DNA of 64,000 nucleotides, from assembly GCF_036245475.1 (NCBI RefSeq), contig NZ_BTPM01000002.1, positions 186,001 through 250,000 of the forward strand, in the 5' to 3' direction. This stretch comes from Vibrio sp. 10N (GTDB lineage Bacteria > Pseudomonadota > Gammaproteobacteria > Enterobacterales > Vibrionaceae). This document shows positions 8,719 to 17,350 of the stretch, in pieces. The notes under the pieces were generated by a model. That model saw nothing but the letters and a program-made list of their open reading frames with translations. It was not told the origin of the DNA and searched no databases. Position 1 is the first letter of the stretch; each line of letters starts with the position of its first letter. Made by a program: the position numbers and the translations under genes.

Positions 8719-9900
8719 ATGAAAAAAGCCCTAAGCACTGTAGCACTAGGTACATTAGTCGCTCTAGGTTCTTTTGGTGCAAATGCTGCTATCGAAGAAG
8801 GACAACTCACTATTTGGATCAATGGTGATAAAGGTTACAACGGTCTTGCAGAGGTAGGTAAAAAGTTCGAAGAAGACACAGGCATTAAAGTGACAGTTGC
8901 TCACCCTGATGGTCTAGAAGCGCGCTTCCCTCAAGTTGCAGCGACTGGTGACGGTCCTGATATCGTATTCTGGGCTCACGACCGTTTCGGTGAGTACGCT
9001 CAAGCAGGTTTGCTGGCTGAAATCAAACCTTCTAAAGAAACTAAAGAAGGCATTGTTGACTTTGCATGGGATGCAGTGAAATACGATGGCAAAATCATCG
9101 GTTACCCAGTTGCTGTTGAGTCACTATCTCTAATCTACAACAAAGACTTGGTACCAAACCCACCTAAGACTTGGGAAGAAGTAGAAGCATTGAACGCGAA
9201 ACTTGCTAAAGATGGCAAGACAGCAATCATGTGGAACCTAAAAGAACCGTACTTCACATGGCCACTAATGGCTGCTGATGGCGGTTACGCATTCAAATAC
9301 AACGGTGGTAGCTACGACGTTAAAGACGCAGGTATCGCTAAAGAAGGTGTGAAAGACGCACTGACTTTCGTTAAAGGTCTAGTAGACAAAGGCGTTATCT
9401 CTGCAGACATGGACTACTCAGTATCTGAGTCTGCGTTCAACCAAGGTAAGACTGCAATGACTATCAACGGTCCGTGGTCTTGGGCGAACATCGAGAAGTC
9501 TGGCATTAACTACGGTGTGGCTACTCTACCTAAGTTCAATGGCCAAGCTTCTAAGCCTTTCGTTGGCGTACTAACAGCGGGTATCAGCACTGCGTCACCT
9601 AACCGTGACCTAGCGGTTGAGTTCCTAGAGAACTACCTACTAACAAACGATGGTCTACGTGAAGTGAACAACGACAAGCCACTAGGCGCTGTTGCACTGA
9701 CTTCATTCCAAGAAGAGCTAGGTTCTGATGCACGTATCGCTGCGACAATGGACAACGCGATGAACGGCGAAATCATGCCTAACGTTCCACAAATGAGTGC
9801 ATTCTGGGCTTCTGCTAAGAACACAATCATCAACGTGGTAGACGGTCGTCAATCAGTAGAAGCAGCAGTTGCTGACGCTGAAAAGCAAATGACGAAGTAA
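8719..9900 (+). CDS. malE: Maltose/maltodextrin-binding protein MalE
   Basis: Periplasmic substrate-binding protein of the MalFGK2 importer. The N-terminus MKKALSTVALGTLVALGSF followed by GANA is a classic Sec signal peptide, with the mature protein starting near AIEEGQLTIWING. Family landmarks: GDKGYNGLAEVGKKFEEDTG, GDGPDIVFWAHDRFG, and SAFNQGKTAMTINGPWSW. ATG 8719 is chosen because AAGGAT lies 6-7 bp upstream; ATG 8713 would sit almost on the site. Codon use is highly biased (GGT, CGT, AAC, ACT), implying high expression. An attenuator-like hairpin separates it from malF. A paralogue is at 19657-20832. Confidence 0.95.
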   Translation: MKKALSTVALGTLVALGSFGANAAIEEGQLTIWINGDKGYNGLAEVGKKFEEDTGIKVTVAHPDGLEARFPQVAATGDGPDIVFWAHDRFGEYAQAGLLAEIKPSKETKEGIVDFAWDAVKYDGKIIGYPVAVESLSLIYNKDLVPNPPKTWEEVEALNAKLAKDGKTAIMWNLKEPYFTWPLMAADGGYAFKYNGGSYDVKDAGIAKEGVKDALTFVKGLVDKGVISADMDYSVSESAFNQGKTAMTINGPWSWANIEKSGINYGVATLPKFNGQASKPFVGVLTAGISTASPNRDLAVEFLENYLLTNDGLREVNNDKPLGAVALTSFQEELGSDARIAATMDNAMNGEIMPNVPQMSAFWASAKNTIINVVDGRQSVEAAVADAEKQMTK

Positions 9901-9920
9901 GTTTCTAGAACAACCCTTTT

Positions 9921-9950
9921 AAGGAGGGGGTAACCCCTCCTTCTTTTCTA
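9921..9950 (+). terminator. malE-malF intercistronic hairpin
   Basis: AAGGAGGGG (9921-9929) pairs with CCCCTCCTT (9934-9942), followed by CTTTTC and a run of T. It sits between malE and malF and probably lets only part of transcription continue, giving excess MalE over MalFG. Confidence 0.8.
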
Positions 9951-9981
9951 TTTTTTTGTATTATCGCTAGCAGGTCCTTTT

Positions 9982-11553
9982 ATGCAGTCAGTTCAAGGTA
10001 CAGATGCCATGTCAGCAGAAACTAATACAGTTCCAAGCAGTAAAAAAGTGTTCATTAAGTGGGGACTTCTTGGCTCAGTGGGACTTATCAATGGTTATGC
10101 GACTATTCTAATGTATTCCCGCGGTGAGCTTGCATTCGCATTGCTTACTGTGATCCTTACCGCTCTGGCACTCTATATTTTCGGCAGTAAGAAAACGTAC
10201 GCGCACCGTTATATCTACCCAGGTATCGCGGGCATGATCCTTTTTATTCTTTTCCCTTTGGCGTATACCGTTGGCTTGGCCTTCACGAACTACAGTGCGA
10301 AAAACCAGCTTTCTCTGGATAGAACACAGAGCGTATTGATGCAGCGCACTTTCCAAAGTGGTGAGAGCTATGGTTTCGAACTTTATAAGACAGACAAAGG
10401 TCACCGCATCTACGTGAAAGATGGTGAGCAGCTGCTTGTAACACCTGATTTTGACATCACTAGCCCTTCTGCAGACTACGACCTTTCTGCCGCAGACGTT
10501 CAGGTTGGTGAGAAAGAGAAAATCAAAGCAATCATTCAAAATCGCTCTGCGCTAAATACCGTTGACCTTCATATGCCAGATGGCTCTGACATCCGTATGA
10601 GTGGTCTGCGTAAGTTTGCTTCTGTACAACCTCTTTACACTGTGGTGGAAGGTACCGACGATCTGCGTAACAACAAAACTGGTGAGCTACTGCGTCCAAA
10701 TATGGAAGTGGGTTTCTACCAGCCAGTTAACGATAACGGCGAGTTTGTTGGTAACACAGTATCACCTGGCTTTATTGTCGGCATTGGTACCCACAACTTC
10801 GAGCGTGTATGGAAAGATGATGGTATCAAAGAGCCGTTCATCAGCATCTTTATCTGGACGATTGTGTTCTCAGCAGTGAGTGTTGCGTTAACGGTTCTGA
10901 TTGGTCTTGTACTCGCGAGTGTGGTTCAGTGGGAAGCGCTACGTGGCCGTGCTATTTATCGCGTGCTGCTGATTCTTCCGTATGCGGTACCAGCATTTAT
11001 CTCGATTCTTATCTTTAAGGGTTTGTTCAACCAAAGCTTTGGTGAAGTGAACATGCTTCTTGAAGGCCTATTTGGCATCAGCCCTAGCTGGTTCTCAGAC
11101 CCAATGCTAGCGAAAGTGATGATTCTTATTGTGAACACTTGGCTAGGTTTCCCTTACATGATGATTCTATGTATGGGTATGCTCAAAGCGATTCCTGATG
11201 ATCTGTATGAAGCGTCTGCTATCGACGGCTCAAACTTCATCTCGAACTTCACTAAGATCACAATGCCACTGATGATTAAGCCGCTAACTCCGCTACTGAT
11301 TGCAAGTTTCGCGTTTAACTTCAACAACTTCGTACTGATTGCCCTTCTAACGAATGGTGGTCCGAACATGATTGGTACTTCTGAGCCAGCGGGTTACACT
11401 GACCTATTGGTTAACTACACGTACCGTATCGCGTTTGAAGGTTCTGGTGGTCAAGACTTCGGTCTAGCGAGTGCAATCGCGACACTGATCTTCCTACTAG
11501 TAGGTGCACTAGCACTACTTAACCTACGCGTCACGAAAGTAGCTCAAGACTAA
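9982..11553 (+). CDS. malF: Maltose ABC transporter permease MalF
   Basis: 523 residues with the MalF plan: an N-terminal set of membrane helices (FIKWGLLGSVGLINGYATIL; FALLTVILTALALYIF; YIYPGIAGMILFILFPLAYT), a large periplasmic P2 loop (about 100-280) unique to MalF, then the permease core. The EAA loop that docks MalK is visible as EASAIDGSNFISNF. Long stretches such as NTWLGFPYMMILCMG and ASFAFNFNNFVLI match enteric MalF almost residue for residue. ATG 9982 is used; ATG 10009 (MSAETNTV) is a possible alternative, giving nine fewer residues. Confidence 0.95.
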   Translation: MQSVQGTDAMSAETNTVPSSKKVFIKWGLLGSVGLINGYATILMYSRGELAFALLTVILTALALYIFGSKKTYAHRYIYPGIAGMILFILFPLAYTVGLAFTNYSAKNQLSLDRTQSVLMQRTFQSGESYGFELYKTDKGHRIYVKDGEQLLVTPDFDITSPSADYDLSAADVQVGEKEKIKAIIQNRSALNTVDLHMPDGSDIRMSGLRKFASVQPLYTVVEGTDDLRNNKTGELLRPNMEVGFYQPVNDNGEFVGNTVSPGFIVGIGTHNFERVWKDDGIKEPFISIFIWTIVFSAVSVALTVLIGLVLASVVQWEALRGRAIYRVLLILPYAVPAFISILIFKGLFNQSFGEVNMLLEGLFGISPSWFSDPMLAKVMILIVNTWLGFPYMMILCMGMLKAIPDDLYEASAIDGSNFISNFTKITMPLMIKPLTPLLIASFAFNFNNFVLIALLTNGGPNMIGTSEPAGYTDLLVNYTYRIAFEGSGGQDFGLASAIATLIFLLVGALALLNLRVTKVAQD

Positions 11554-11564
11554 GGAGGCCTAAA

Positions 11565-12455
11565 ATGGCAATGGTACAAGGTAAGTCATTAAAATACCGC
11601 GTTTGGGCAACACACATCGCTATGTGGGCTTTCCTATCGCTGATTATTTTCCCACTACTGATGATTATCGCTATCTCGTTCCGTGAAGGTAACTTCGCAA
11701 CGGGTAGCCTAATCCCAGAGAATCCATCGCTAGAGCACTGGAAACTAGCCCTAGGCTTCTCAGTAACGAACGCAGACGGTTCAGTAACACCGCCTCCGTT
11801 CCCAGTGCTCACTTGGTTGTGGAACTCGATTAAAGTTGCGGGTATTTCATCAATCTTGATTGTATGTCTATCAACAACGTCTGCTTATGCGTTTGCTCGT
11901 ATGCGCTTTAAAGGCAAGTCAACCATCCTGAAAGCGATGATGATTTTCCAGATGTTCCCGGCAGTACTCGCATTGGTAGCGATTTACGCATTGTTCGACA
12001 AACTAGGTCAGTACATTCCGTTCCTAGGCTTGAACACGCACGGCGGTCTGATTTTCTCTTACTTGGGTGGTATCGCACTTCACGTATGGACAATCAAAGG
12101 CTACTTTGAAACGATTGATGGCTCTCTAGAAGAAGCGGCTGCTCTTGACGGTGCGACTCCATGGCAAGCATTCCGCCTCGTTCTTCTGCCACTGTCAGTG
12201 CCAATTCTAGCGGTTGTGTTTATTCTGTCGTTCATCATGGTTGTTGGTGAAGTACCGGTAGCATCACTACTACTTTCTGATGTAAACTCGTACACATTAG
12301 CGGTTGGTATGCAGCAGTACTTGTACCCTCAGAACTACCTATGGGGTGACTTTGCGGCAGCGGCGGTATTATCAGCACTACCTATCACAGTCGTATTCCT
12401 ACTCGCACAGCGTTGGCTGGTTGGTGGCTTGACCGCCGGCGGTGTAAAAGGATAA
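11565..12455 (+). CDS. malG: Maltose ABC transporter permease MalG
   Basis: 296 residues, the usual MalG length, with six membrane helices and the EAA motif EEAAALDGATPWQAFRLVLL that binds MalK. The C-terminal GGLTAGGVKG is the conserved MalG tail that reaches towards the MalK helical domains. AAGGAGG stands immediately upstream and the gene begins 11 bp after malF, so the two are one transcript. A strong terminator begins 9 bp after the stop, followed by a second one that closes a candidate sRNA. Confidence 0.96.
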   Translation: MAMVQGKSLKYRVWATHIAMWAFLSLIIFPLLMIIAISFREGNFATGSLIPENPSLEHWKLALGFSVTNADGSVTPPPFPVLTWLWNSIKVAGISSILIVCLSTTSAYAFARMRFKGKSTILKAMMIFQMFPAVLALVAIYALFDKLGQYIPFLGLNTHGGLIFSYLGGIALHVWTIKGYFETIDGSLEEAAALDGATPWQAFRLVLLPLSVPILAVVFILSFIMVVGEVPVASLLLSDVNSYTLAVGMQQYLYPQNYLWGDFAAAAVLSALPITVVFLLAQRWLVGGLTAGGVKG

Positions 12456-12464
12456 CAACGATAA

Positions 12465-12490
12465 GGGTGACCGCAAGGTCACCCATTTTA
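12465..12490 (+). terminator. malG terminator
   Basis: GGGTGACC-GCAA-GGTCACCC (12465-12484), then ATTTTATTT. Perfect 8-bp stem with a GNRA-type loop; the U-tract is imperfect, so read-through into the sRNA region is plausible. Confidence 0.8.
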
Positions 12491-12641
12491 TTTGTATTGT
12501 TTAACATTATTTGGTTTGGCCGCCGACAAGTTGAACAAGCAACACTGGTGTTACGTATAGCTGGCTGTTATCAGGATTCCTTACTATCACGACTAACAGT
12601 TCTTGTAACCGACGCCCGAGCATTCGCTCGGGCTTCTTCTT
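12491..12641 (+). ncRNA. micX: Candidate MicX-like sRNA from the malG 3' region
   Basis: The 150 bp after the malG terminator contain no ORF, yet end in a second strong terminator, GCCCGAGCATTCGCTCGGGC (12614-12633) followed by TTCTTCTTTT. An extra terminator without an ORF is the mark of a 3'-derived sRNA. In V. cholerae the Hfq-dependent sRNA MicX, a repressor of an outer-membrane protein and a peptide transporter gene, is encoded at this place relative to malG, which I recall from the literature and infer by position. The 5' end is unknown; it may start inside malG. Confidence 0.5.
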
Positions 12642-12642
12642 T
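12614..12642 (+). terminator. Second terminator after malG (sRNA end)
   Basis: Stem GCCCGAGC/GCTCGGGC with ATTC loop and a pyrimidine tail TTCTTCTTTT. Confidence 0.8.
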
Positions 12643-12682
12643 TGGTCTCTTTTCTAATGACTGCTGTGCGCCAGCAAAGCGG

Positions 12683-12997
12683 CTACTTAATGATGACGTT
12701 AAAGTAGGTATCTCCCTTTCTTTGGTAATAATGGCCGTCGACTCGAGCATAGGTGAAGCTGCCTATTTTGATGTAGGTCGTGTGCCTAGGCATCTTCTTA
12801 TAATGGTAATGTCGATGTTTGGGGCGCTTTTTGGGCGATGGGTGGTACTTTTTAACGACGATCACTTCTTTGTGGTGGTGATTTTTATGTTTGTGCTTGT
12901 GCTTATGCTTATGATGACCGTGAGGGTGAGCGAATGACGGAGCGCTCATTAAACCAATGAGTACAACAACCACTGCGATAAATTTTGCTTTGGACAT
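12683..12997 (-). CDS. Histidine/lysine-rich exported protein
   Basis: 104 residues. A signal peptide (MSKAKFIAVVVVLIGLMSAP then SFA) is followed by HPHGHHKHKHKHKHKNHHHK, a run in which nearly every residue is His or Lys, then a short folded tail (YIKIGSFTYARVDGHYYQRK). The His cluster suggests binding of Zn, Ni or Cu in the periplasm; the tail resembles DUF6515-type small exported proteins, though this assignment is tentative. Gene stands alone, convergent with the mal operon's sRNA terminator. Codons alternate CAT/AAA so the repeat has not arisen from simple slippage of one trinucleotide. Confidence 0.75.
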   Translation of the reverse strand: MSKAKFIAVVVVLIGLMSAPSFAHPHGHHKHKHKHKHKNHHHKEVIVVKKYHPSPKKRPKHRHYHYKKMPRHTTYIKIGSFTYARVDGHYYQRKGDTYFNVIIK

Positions 12998-13312
12998 TAT
13001 CAGAGTCTCTTTTCAGGTTTTCGGTGCCGATAATGTAGTTTCCTTAGGAAACAATGCTGTCAGTTGCGGGTTAGTGACCGTGTTGTCTTCGCAAGAAAAT
13101 TTCCCTGAATGTTAGGATGTTACCTTTTGTTACCGTTGTAGTTATCTGGAAAGCGAATTGGTGTGTTGCTGTTCTCATGTAGGAATAGCATAAGAAACAG
13201 TAACGGTTGCATTAACTTTGAACAAACAGGGTCTTGTGGCATAGGAAAGGTCATATTCTTGTGTTATAAAAATTAACATTGGAGCATCAAAGCGTTTGGA
13301 AAGGACGGCCGA
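12998..13312. other. Divergent intergenic region
   Basis: Lies between the His-rich protein gene and the CDF-like gene. No ORF, stable hairpin or recognisable operator is seen. It must hold the promoters of both genes. Confidence 0.4.
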
Positions 13313-14236
13313 ATGACAAAAATTACCGAATCGAAAGCATTAGTGTTTTCAGCCGCAGGCGCAGCAGTGCTGTCACTTTGGGGCGGCATTATGGCACTGA
13401 TCTCTGAGTCGAGTGCTATCTTACTAGACGCCTCATTCAACTTACTGTCAGCGGCAGTTTCGTTTGCGTCTTTGCGCATAGCAAAATTGACCCAAACAGG
13501 GCGAACTCGCCATTACCCAATAGGTTTTTTTGCCTTTGAACCGCTGATTGTGGTGATTAAGGGCATAACGATCCTTATTCTGATTGCTTTTGCAGTGGGC
13601 AGTAACATCCCGGTGATTCTTGCTGGTGGCAGGGAGCCTGCTTTAGGGCTTATGGCCATTTACGTGTTCCCGGCGGTCGCACTGTGCGCCATTCTCTACT
13701 GGATTTGCCATGTAGGGCATAAACAGTCCCACTCAGACATTCTAAAAGCAGAGAAGAATGCTTGGTTTATTAATGGGGTGATATCCGGTGCGATTGGTGT
13801 GGCATTAGTGTTAGTGATTGCTATACAAGAAACATCGTTTGGCTGGGTTGGTCGCTACATCGACCAAATATTGGTGGTATTGTTCAGCTTGGCGTTTATC
13901 AGCGACCCAATAAAACTCATTAAAAACGGTATGCGTGAACTGACAATCGCGACGCCACCTATCGAGCACACTAAGCCTATCTATCGCAGCTTGAAGGGGC
14001 TCGCTCAGGAATATGAAATTGAGATTGTCGATATCTTTATCGCCAAGCTTGGTCGTAAAACCTGGGTCTCTGTCTACGTTGATCCGAAGCGCGAATCGAT
14101 GACATTTAAGAGTTATGAGCGATTTGTGGAAGATCTGAGAACGAAAGTGGACAAGCCATATACAGTCACGGAAGTGGATGTCATTTTACAACGCTCACCC
14201 ACTTCAAAAGACGCGCTTAAACTAGTTCACGGCTAG
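13313..14236 (+). CDS. Cation diffusion facilitator family transporter (atypical site)
   Basis: 307 residues with six predicted membrane helices (about residues 10-230) and a cytoplasmic C-terminal domain of ~80 residues (EIEIVDIFIAKLGRKTWVSV), the CDF layout. Helix 2 reads LLDASFNLLSAAVSFASL and the following loop HYPIGFFAFEPL, clear family landmarks. The canonical zinc site, D-x3-D in helix 2 and H-x3-D in helix 5, is largely missing: helix 2 has D39-x3-N43 and helix 5 (KNAWFINGVISGAIG) has no His-Asp pair. Export of another ion or loss of transport are both possible. AAGGAC precedes the ATG. Confidence 0.85.
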   Translation: MTKITESKALVFSAAGAAVLSLWGGIMALISESSAILLDASFNLLSAAVSFASLRIAKLTQTGRTRHYPIGFFAFEPLIVVIKGITILILIAFAVGSNIPVILAGGREPALGLMAIYVFPAVALCAILYWICHVGHKQSHSDILKAEKNAWFINGVISGAIGVALVLVIAIQETSFGWVGRYIDQILVVLFSLAFISDPIKLIKNGMRELTIATPPIEHTKPIYRSLKGLAQEYEIEIVDIFIAKLGRKTWVSVYVDPKRESMTFKSYERFVEDLRTKVDKPYTVTEVDVILQRSPTSKDALKLVHG

Positions 14237-14465
14237 AAGGCGCGCAGCCTAGATACTGGAGCAAGACATACAAACTCTCTTGTTCCAGTGCCACACGCTG
14301 AAACAAGTCAGCAAACACCTCATCACCGCCAAAGCAGGTTTGGATGTAGTGATTTATTTCATCCCGTTGGTACCCTTCAACGTACATGGTACGTATCCAT
14401 TGATATTCCACCGATTTTAAATCAGTTAACGTGGATTGACTTAGGGTAATATCGCTCAGAGTCAA
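14217..14465 (-). CDS. Hypothetical protein, TTG start
   Basis: 82 residues, soluble, mainly helical (LTDLKSVEYQWIRTMYVEGY; EVFADLFQRVALEQESLYVL). The start is TTG at 14465 with GAGGAG 6 bp before it, a strong ribosome site that argues for a real gene. Its last 20 bp overlap the 3' end of the convergent CDF-like gene. No family is recognised. It may be a small regulator or inhibitor; there is no evidence beyond size and helical character. Confidence 0.6.
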   Translation of the reverse strand: MTLSDITLSQSTLTDLKSVEYQWIRTMYVEGYQRDEINHYIQTCFGGDEVFADLFQRVALEQESLYVLLQYLGCAPSSRELV

Positions 14466-14546
14466 GTCGAGCTCCTCTCTCAGACTATTTTAACGCTCGG
14501 CGATTACATCAAAGTTTAATGAAAGAAAAATGACAGTTTGGTGACC

Positions 14547-15443
14547 TTACTGGGAATTGACATTACTGGTGAGCAGATGAACAAGCGTTTCCACGCTCGA
14601 TTTGCTTTCACCTTGTTTGGCGTAAATCCCGATATTGCCGACCTTTTCTTTATCAAGATATGCGATGACGATGTCATGCTGTTCAAGCCAATCACTCGCT
14701 TTGTGGCTGTAGGGCATGATCGCTTGCGTCATATGCAGCATATCCATACTGGCCATGACAGAATCTACGTCGTAGATAATGCGCTCATCAAACTGAGTGT
14801 CATGAGGAAGACCGTTCGCCAGCACCGACTGATGCCTTGGATGGTTTGGAGTCACCCTTAGAAGTGGGTAGCGCTGTAGGGTGCTTGGGTCGCTTACCCC
14901 CGTTGCAAGTGGGTGGTGCTTAGAAACGTAGATGGCTTCGTAATCTTGAAACAGTGGCTGGAACACCACACGGCACGATTCTGATAAGTCTAAAACTTCA
15001 TGACCTATGAATAAATCTATATCACCCTGAACGAGATGGTGTAGCAACGATAAGTTATTCCCGAACTCAAGATGAAACGAACTGGCGGGATTTAACGCTT
15101 GGTAATCAGCCACCGATTGGCGCACGAAACCTTCCCACCATACTTCTCCCGTACCAATTTTTACTTTACCGAACTGGCGCTGCTGCATGTCGTTAAATTG
15201 GTGTTTAAGGGCAAAGTATTGTTCTTGTTGCTCCTGTGCAAACTTACGGAATTTATTGCCATAAGGCGTCAATTCCACGCCCTTTGATAGACGATTAAAC
15301 AAGGGCGCCCCCATCTCTGCCTCAAGCTTTTTGATTGCAGAGGTGAGAGACGGCTGACTGATAAATAGCTCATCAGAAGCGCGTTTAATGTTGCCGTGTT
15401 TGGCTACTGCCAAGAAGTACTTAATGGATTTGTTCAGCGCCAT
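14547..15443 (-). CDS. LysR family transcriptional regulator
   Basis: 298 residues, standard LTTR length: winged HTH at residues 1-60 (YFLAVAKHGNIKRASDELFI, then SQPSLTSAIKKLEAEMG) and a two-lobed effector domain from about 90. It is divergent from the GH13 glucosidase gene with 128 bp between them. That gap holds a T-N11-A type dyad (15471-15490) resembling dyads upstream of malE2 and the amylase, so this regulator probably controls maltodextrin breakdown genes as well as itself. The effector is unknown; a sugar derivative is likely. Confidence 0.88.
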   Translation of the reverse strand: MALNKSIKYFLAVAKHGNIKRASDELFISQPSLTSAIKKLEAEMGAPLFNRLSKGVELTPYGNKFRKFAQEQQEQYFALKHQFNDMQQRQFGKVKIGTGEVWWEGFVRQSVADYQALNPASSFHLEFGNNLSLLHHLVQGDIDLFIGHEVLDLSESCRVVFQPLFQDYEAIYVSKHHPLATGVSDPSTLQRYPLLRVTPNHPRHQSVLANGLPHDTQFDERIIYDVDSVMASMDMLHMTQAIMPYSHKASDWLEQHDIVIAYLDKEKVGNIGIYAKQGESKSSVETLVHLLTSNVNSQ

Positions 15444-15470
15444 GCATTGCCTTTTGGTGTGTCGGTTTTT

Positions 15471-15490
15471 GATATATAAAAAATCTATAT
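15471..15490. promoter_or_regulatory. LTTR-type dyad (copy 1), lysR/glucosidase gap
   Basis: GATATATAAAAAATCTATAT contains ATATA-AAAAA-TCTAT, a T-N11-A LysR-type motif. Similar dyads occur at 20911-20928 and 22874-22892. Confidence 0.55.
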
Positions 15491-15571
15491 GATTATACGG
15501 AGAATCTATTTTTAATCACAGCGATAACTTCGTAAAGTGGGGGTAATTTAACGATAAGCTAGGACAAACTC

Positions 15572-17200
15572 ATGGAACAAAAATGGTGGCACGACGCGGT
15601 GGTGTATCAGATTTACCCGCGCAGCTTTTGTGATTCGAATGGAGATGGCATTGGCGATCTAAATGGCATTCGCTCTAAGCTCGATTATTTGCAAGAGTTG
15701 GGTGTGGATGTGATTTGGCTATCGCCTGTGTATCAGTCTCCTATGGATGACAACGGCTACGATATCTCGAACTACCAAGCCATCGCGCCAGAGTTTGGCA
15801 CCATGCAAGATATGGAAGCGCTGATCGCTGAAGCAAAACAGCGCGGCATTCGTATCGTCATGGACTTGGTGGTTAATCATACGTCAGATGAGCACGCTTG
15901 GTTTCAACAAGCGTGCGAATCAAAAGATTCGCCATATCGCGACTACTACGTTTGGCGTGATGCAAAACCGGATGGCAGTGCACCTAACGATCTTGATTCG
16001 ATCTTTGGTGGCAGTGCATGGCAGTGGCATGAGCCGACTCAGCAATACTACCTGCATCTTTTTTCGAAAAAACAACCCGATCTTAACTGGGAAAACCCAA
16101 AAGTGCATGATGAAGTCCACCGTATGATGAACTGGTGGATAGATAAGGGCATTGGTGGCTTCAGGCTTGATGTTATTGATCTGATTGGTAAAGAGATCGA
16201 CAAAGGCATCACGGGTAATGGCGAAAGATTGCACCCCCTCCTTAAGCAGATGAATCACGCGACCTTTGGCGGCAAAGATCTTCTGACAGTTGGGGAAACT
16301 TGGGGGGCAACACCAGAGATCGCCAAGCAGTATAGCGCGCCAGAACGTGATGAGCTGTCGATGGTTTTCCAGTTCGAACATATTACGCTTACCTGGAAAG
16401 ACGGCGATAAATGGCAGCCGATCGCACTCGACTTACCTGAGTTTAAGAAAGTGCTCACCAAATGGCAGCTAGAGCTGGCTGATCAAGGTTGGAACTCTCT
16501 GTTTTGGAATAATCACGACCTGCCACGCGCAGTGTCAAAGTATGGTGACGATGGTGTGTATCGCACTAAATCAGCCAAAATGCTGGCCACGGTACTGCAC
16601 GGACTTAAGGGCACGCCTTACATTTATCAGGGTGAAGAGATCGCGATGACGAATGTGAAGTTCGAGCACTTGGATCAATACAAAGACATTGAGTCGCTGA
16701 ACTTCTATAAAGTGAAAACAGAGGCTGGCGTGAGCCACGAAGAGATGATGCACGCTTTGGGTGAGAATGGTCGTGACAATGCCAGAACACCGATGCAATG
16801 GTCAGCAGCTCAGCAAGCCGGCTTCACACAAGGCAAACCTTGGATTGAAGTGAACCCAAACTACACCGAGGTGAACGTTGAAGGTGACCTTGCGAGTAGT
16901 GATTCTGTGTATCGTTACTATCAGTCTTTAATCGCACTTCGCAAGAGTCATCGCGCGATTGTGCACGGCGATTTTACTCCTGTACTGGAACAGCACGACA
17001 AAGTCTTTGCCTATCTCAGAACAGAAGGGGAGACACGTTTAATGGTTGTCGCGAATTTCAGTGGCGAGTCATTAACCGTCGATTTGAGCGAGTTCAAACA
17101 AAGTTCAGCCGAGGTGCTGTTATCAAACTCTGGGCGAACGACGTTTGATTTTGGGGCTGTTGAGCTCGAGCCTTATGATGCTTATATGATTGAGTTGTAA
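15572..17200 (+). CDS. GH13 oligo-1,6-glucosidase / alpha-glucosidase
   Basis: 542 residues, no signal peptide, hence cytoplasmic. Catalytic residues: nucleophile D200 (GGFRLDVIDLIG), acid/base E242 (LLTVGETWGA), third Asp D316 (FWNNHDLPRA). Other marks: VYQIYPRSFCDSNGDGIGDL and MDLVVNHTSDEH. After D200 comes Val, the residue associated with alpha-1,6 specificity in this subfamily; alpha-1,4 enzymes usually have Ala, so isomalto-oligosaccharides or limit dextrins are likely substrates. It would act on sugars brought in by MalEFGK. Trehalose-6-phosphate hydrolase (treC) is an alternative but no treB is nearby. Confidence 0.88.
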   Translation: MEQKWWHDAVVYQIYPRSFCDSNGDGIGDLNGIRSKLDYLQELGVDVIWLSPVYQSPMDDNGYDISNYQAIAPEFGTMQDMEALIAEAKQRGIRIVMDLVVNHTSDEHAWFQQACESKDSPYRDYYVWRDAKPDGSAPNDLDSIFGGSAWQWHEPTQQYYLHLFSKKQPDLNWENPKVHDEVHRMMNWWIDKGIGGFRLDVIDLIGKEIDKGITGNGERLHPLLKQMNHATFGGKDLLTVGETWGATPEIAKQYSAPERDELSMVFQFEHITLTWKDGDKWQPIALDLPEFKKVLTKWQLELADQGWNSLFWNNHDLPRAVSKYGDDGVYRTKSAKMLATVLHGLKGTPYIYQGEEIAMTNVKFEHLDQYKDIESLNFYKVKTEAGVSHEEMMHALGENGRDNARTPMQWSAAQQAGFTQGKPWIEVNPNYTEVNVEGDLASSDSVYRYYQSLIALRKSHRAIVHGDFTPVLEQHDKVFAYLRTEGETRLMVVANFSGESLTVDLSEFKQSSAEVLLSNSGRTTFDFGAVELEPYDAYMIEL

Positions 17201-17206
17201 AGGTTT

Positions 17207-17250
17207 TGGGTTGTTGGTCCTTGGTCCTTGGTTCTGGGATCCAAAGGCCA
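17207..17250. repeat. TTGGTCCTTGG-type tract, second copy
   Basis: TTGTTGGTCCTTGGTCCTTGG plus TTCTGGGATCC after the glucosidase stop (given here as two parts); same family as 5505-5560. No terminator with a clear U-tract is seen here. Confidence 0.4.
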
Positions 17251-17350
17251 ACACTTGAAGTTTTACTTTAGGTTTTTCTAAAATAATGTTTGACAGCTTT
17301 GGTTGCGCCAGTTAAATTAGAATCACCTTAATTAGCTGGAGCTGTTTTAA

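Noticed and set aside
10108..10539. 143-codon frame opposite malF
   Set aside because: Shadow of a conserved gene in the opposite strand; composition shows no coding signature.
12413..12937. 174-codon plus-strand frame opposite the His-rich gene
   Set aside because: It crosses two terminators and the His-rich gene; the Val/Met-rich translation is the antisense of CAT/AAA repeats.
12900..12980. CRISPR or simple microsatellite reading of the CATAAA-like array
   Set aside because: Repeat units are short and irregular codons of His/Lys, without spacers.
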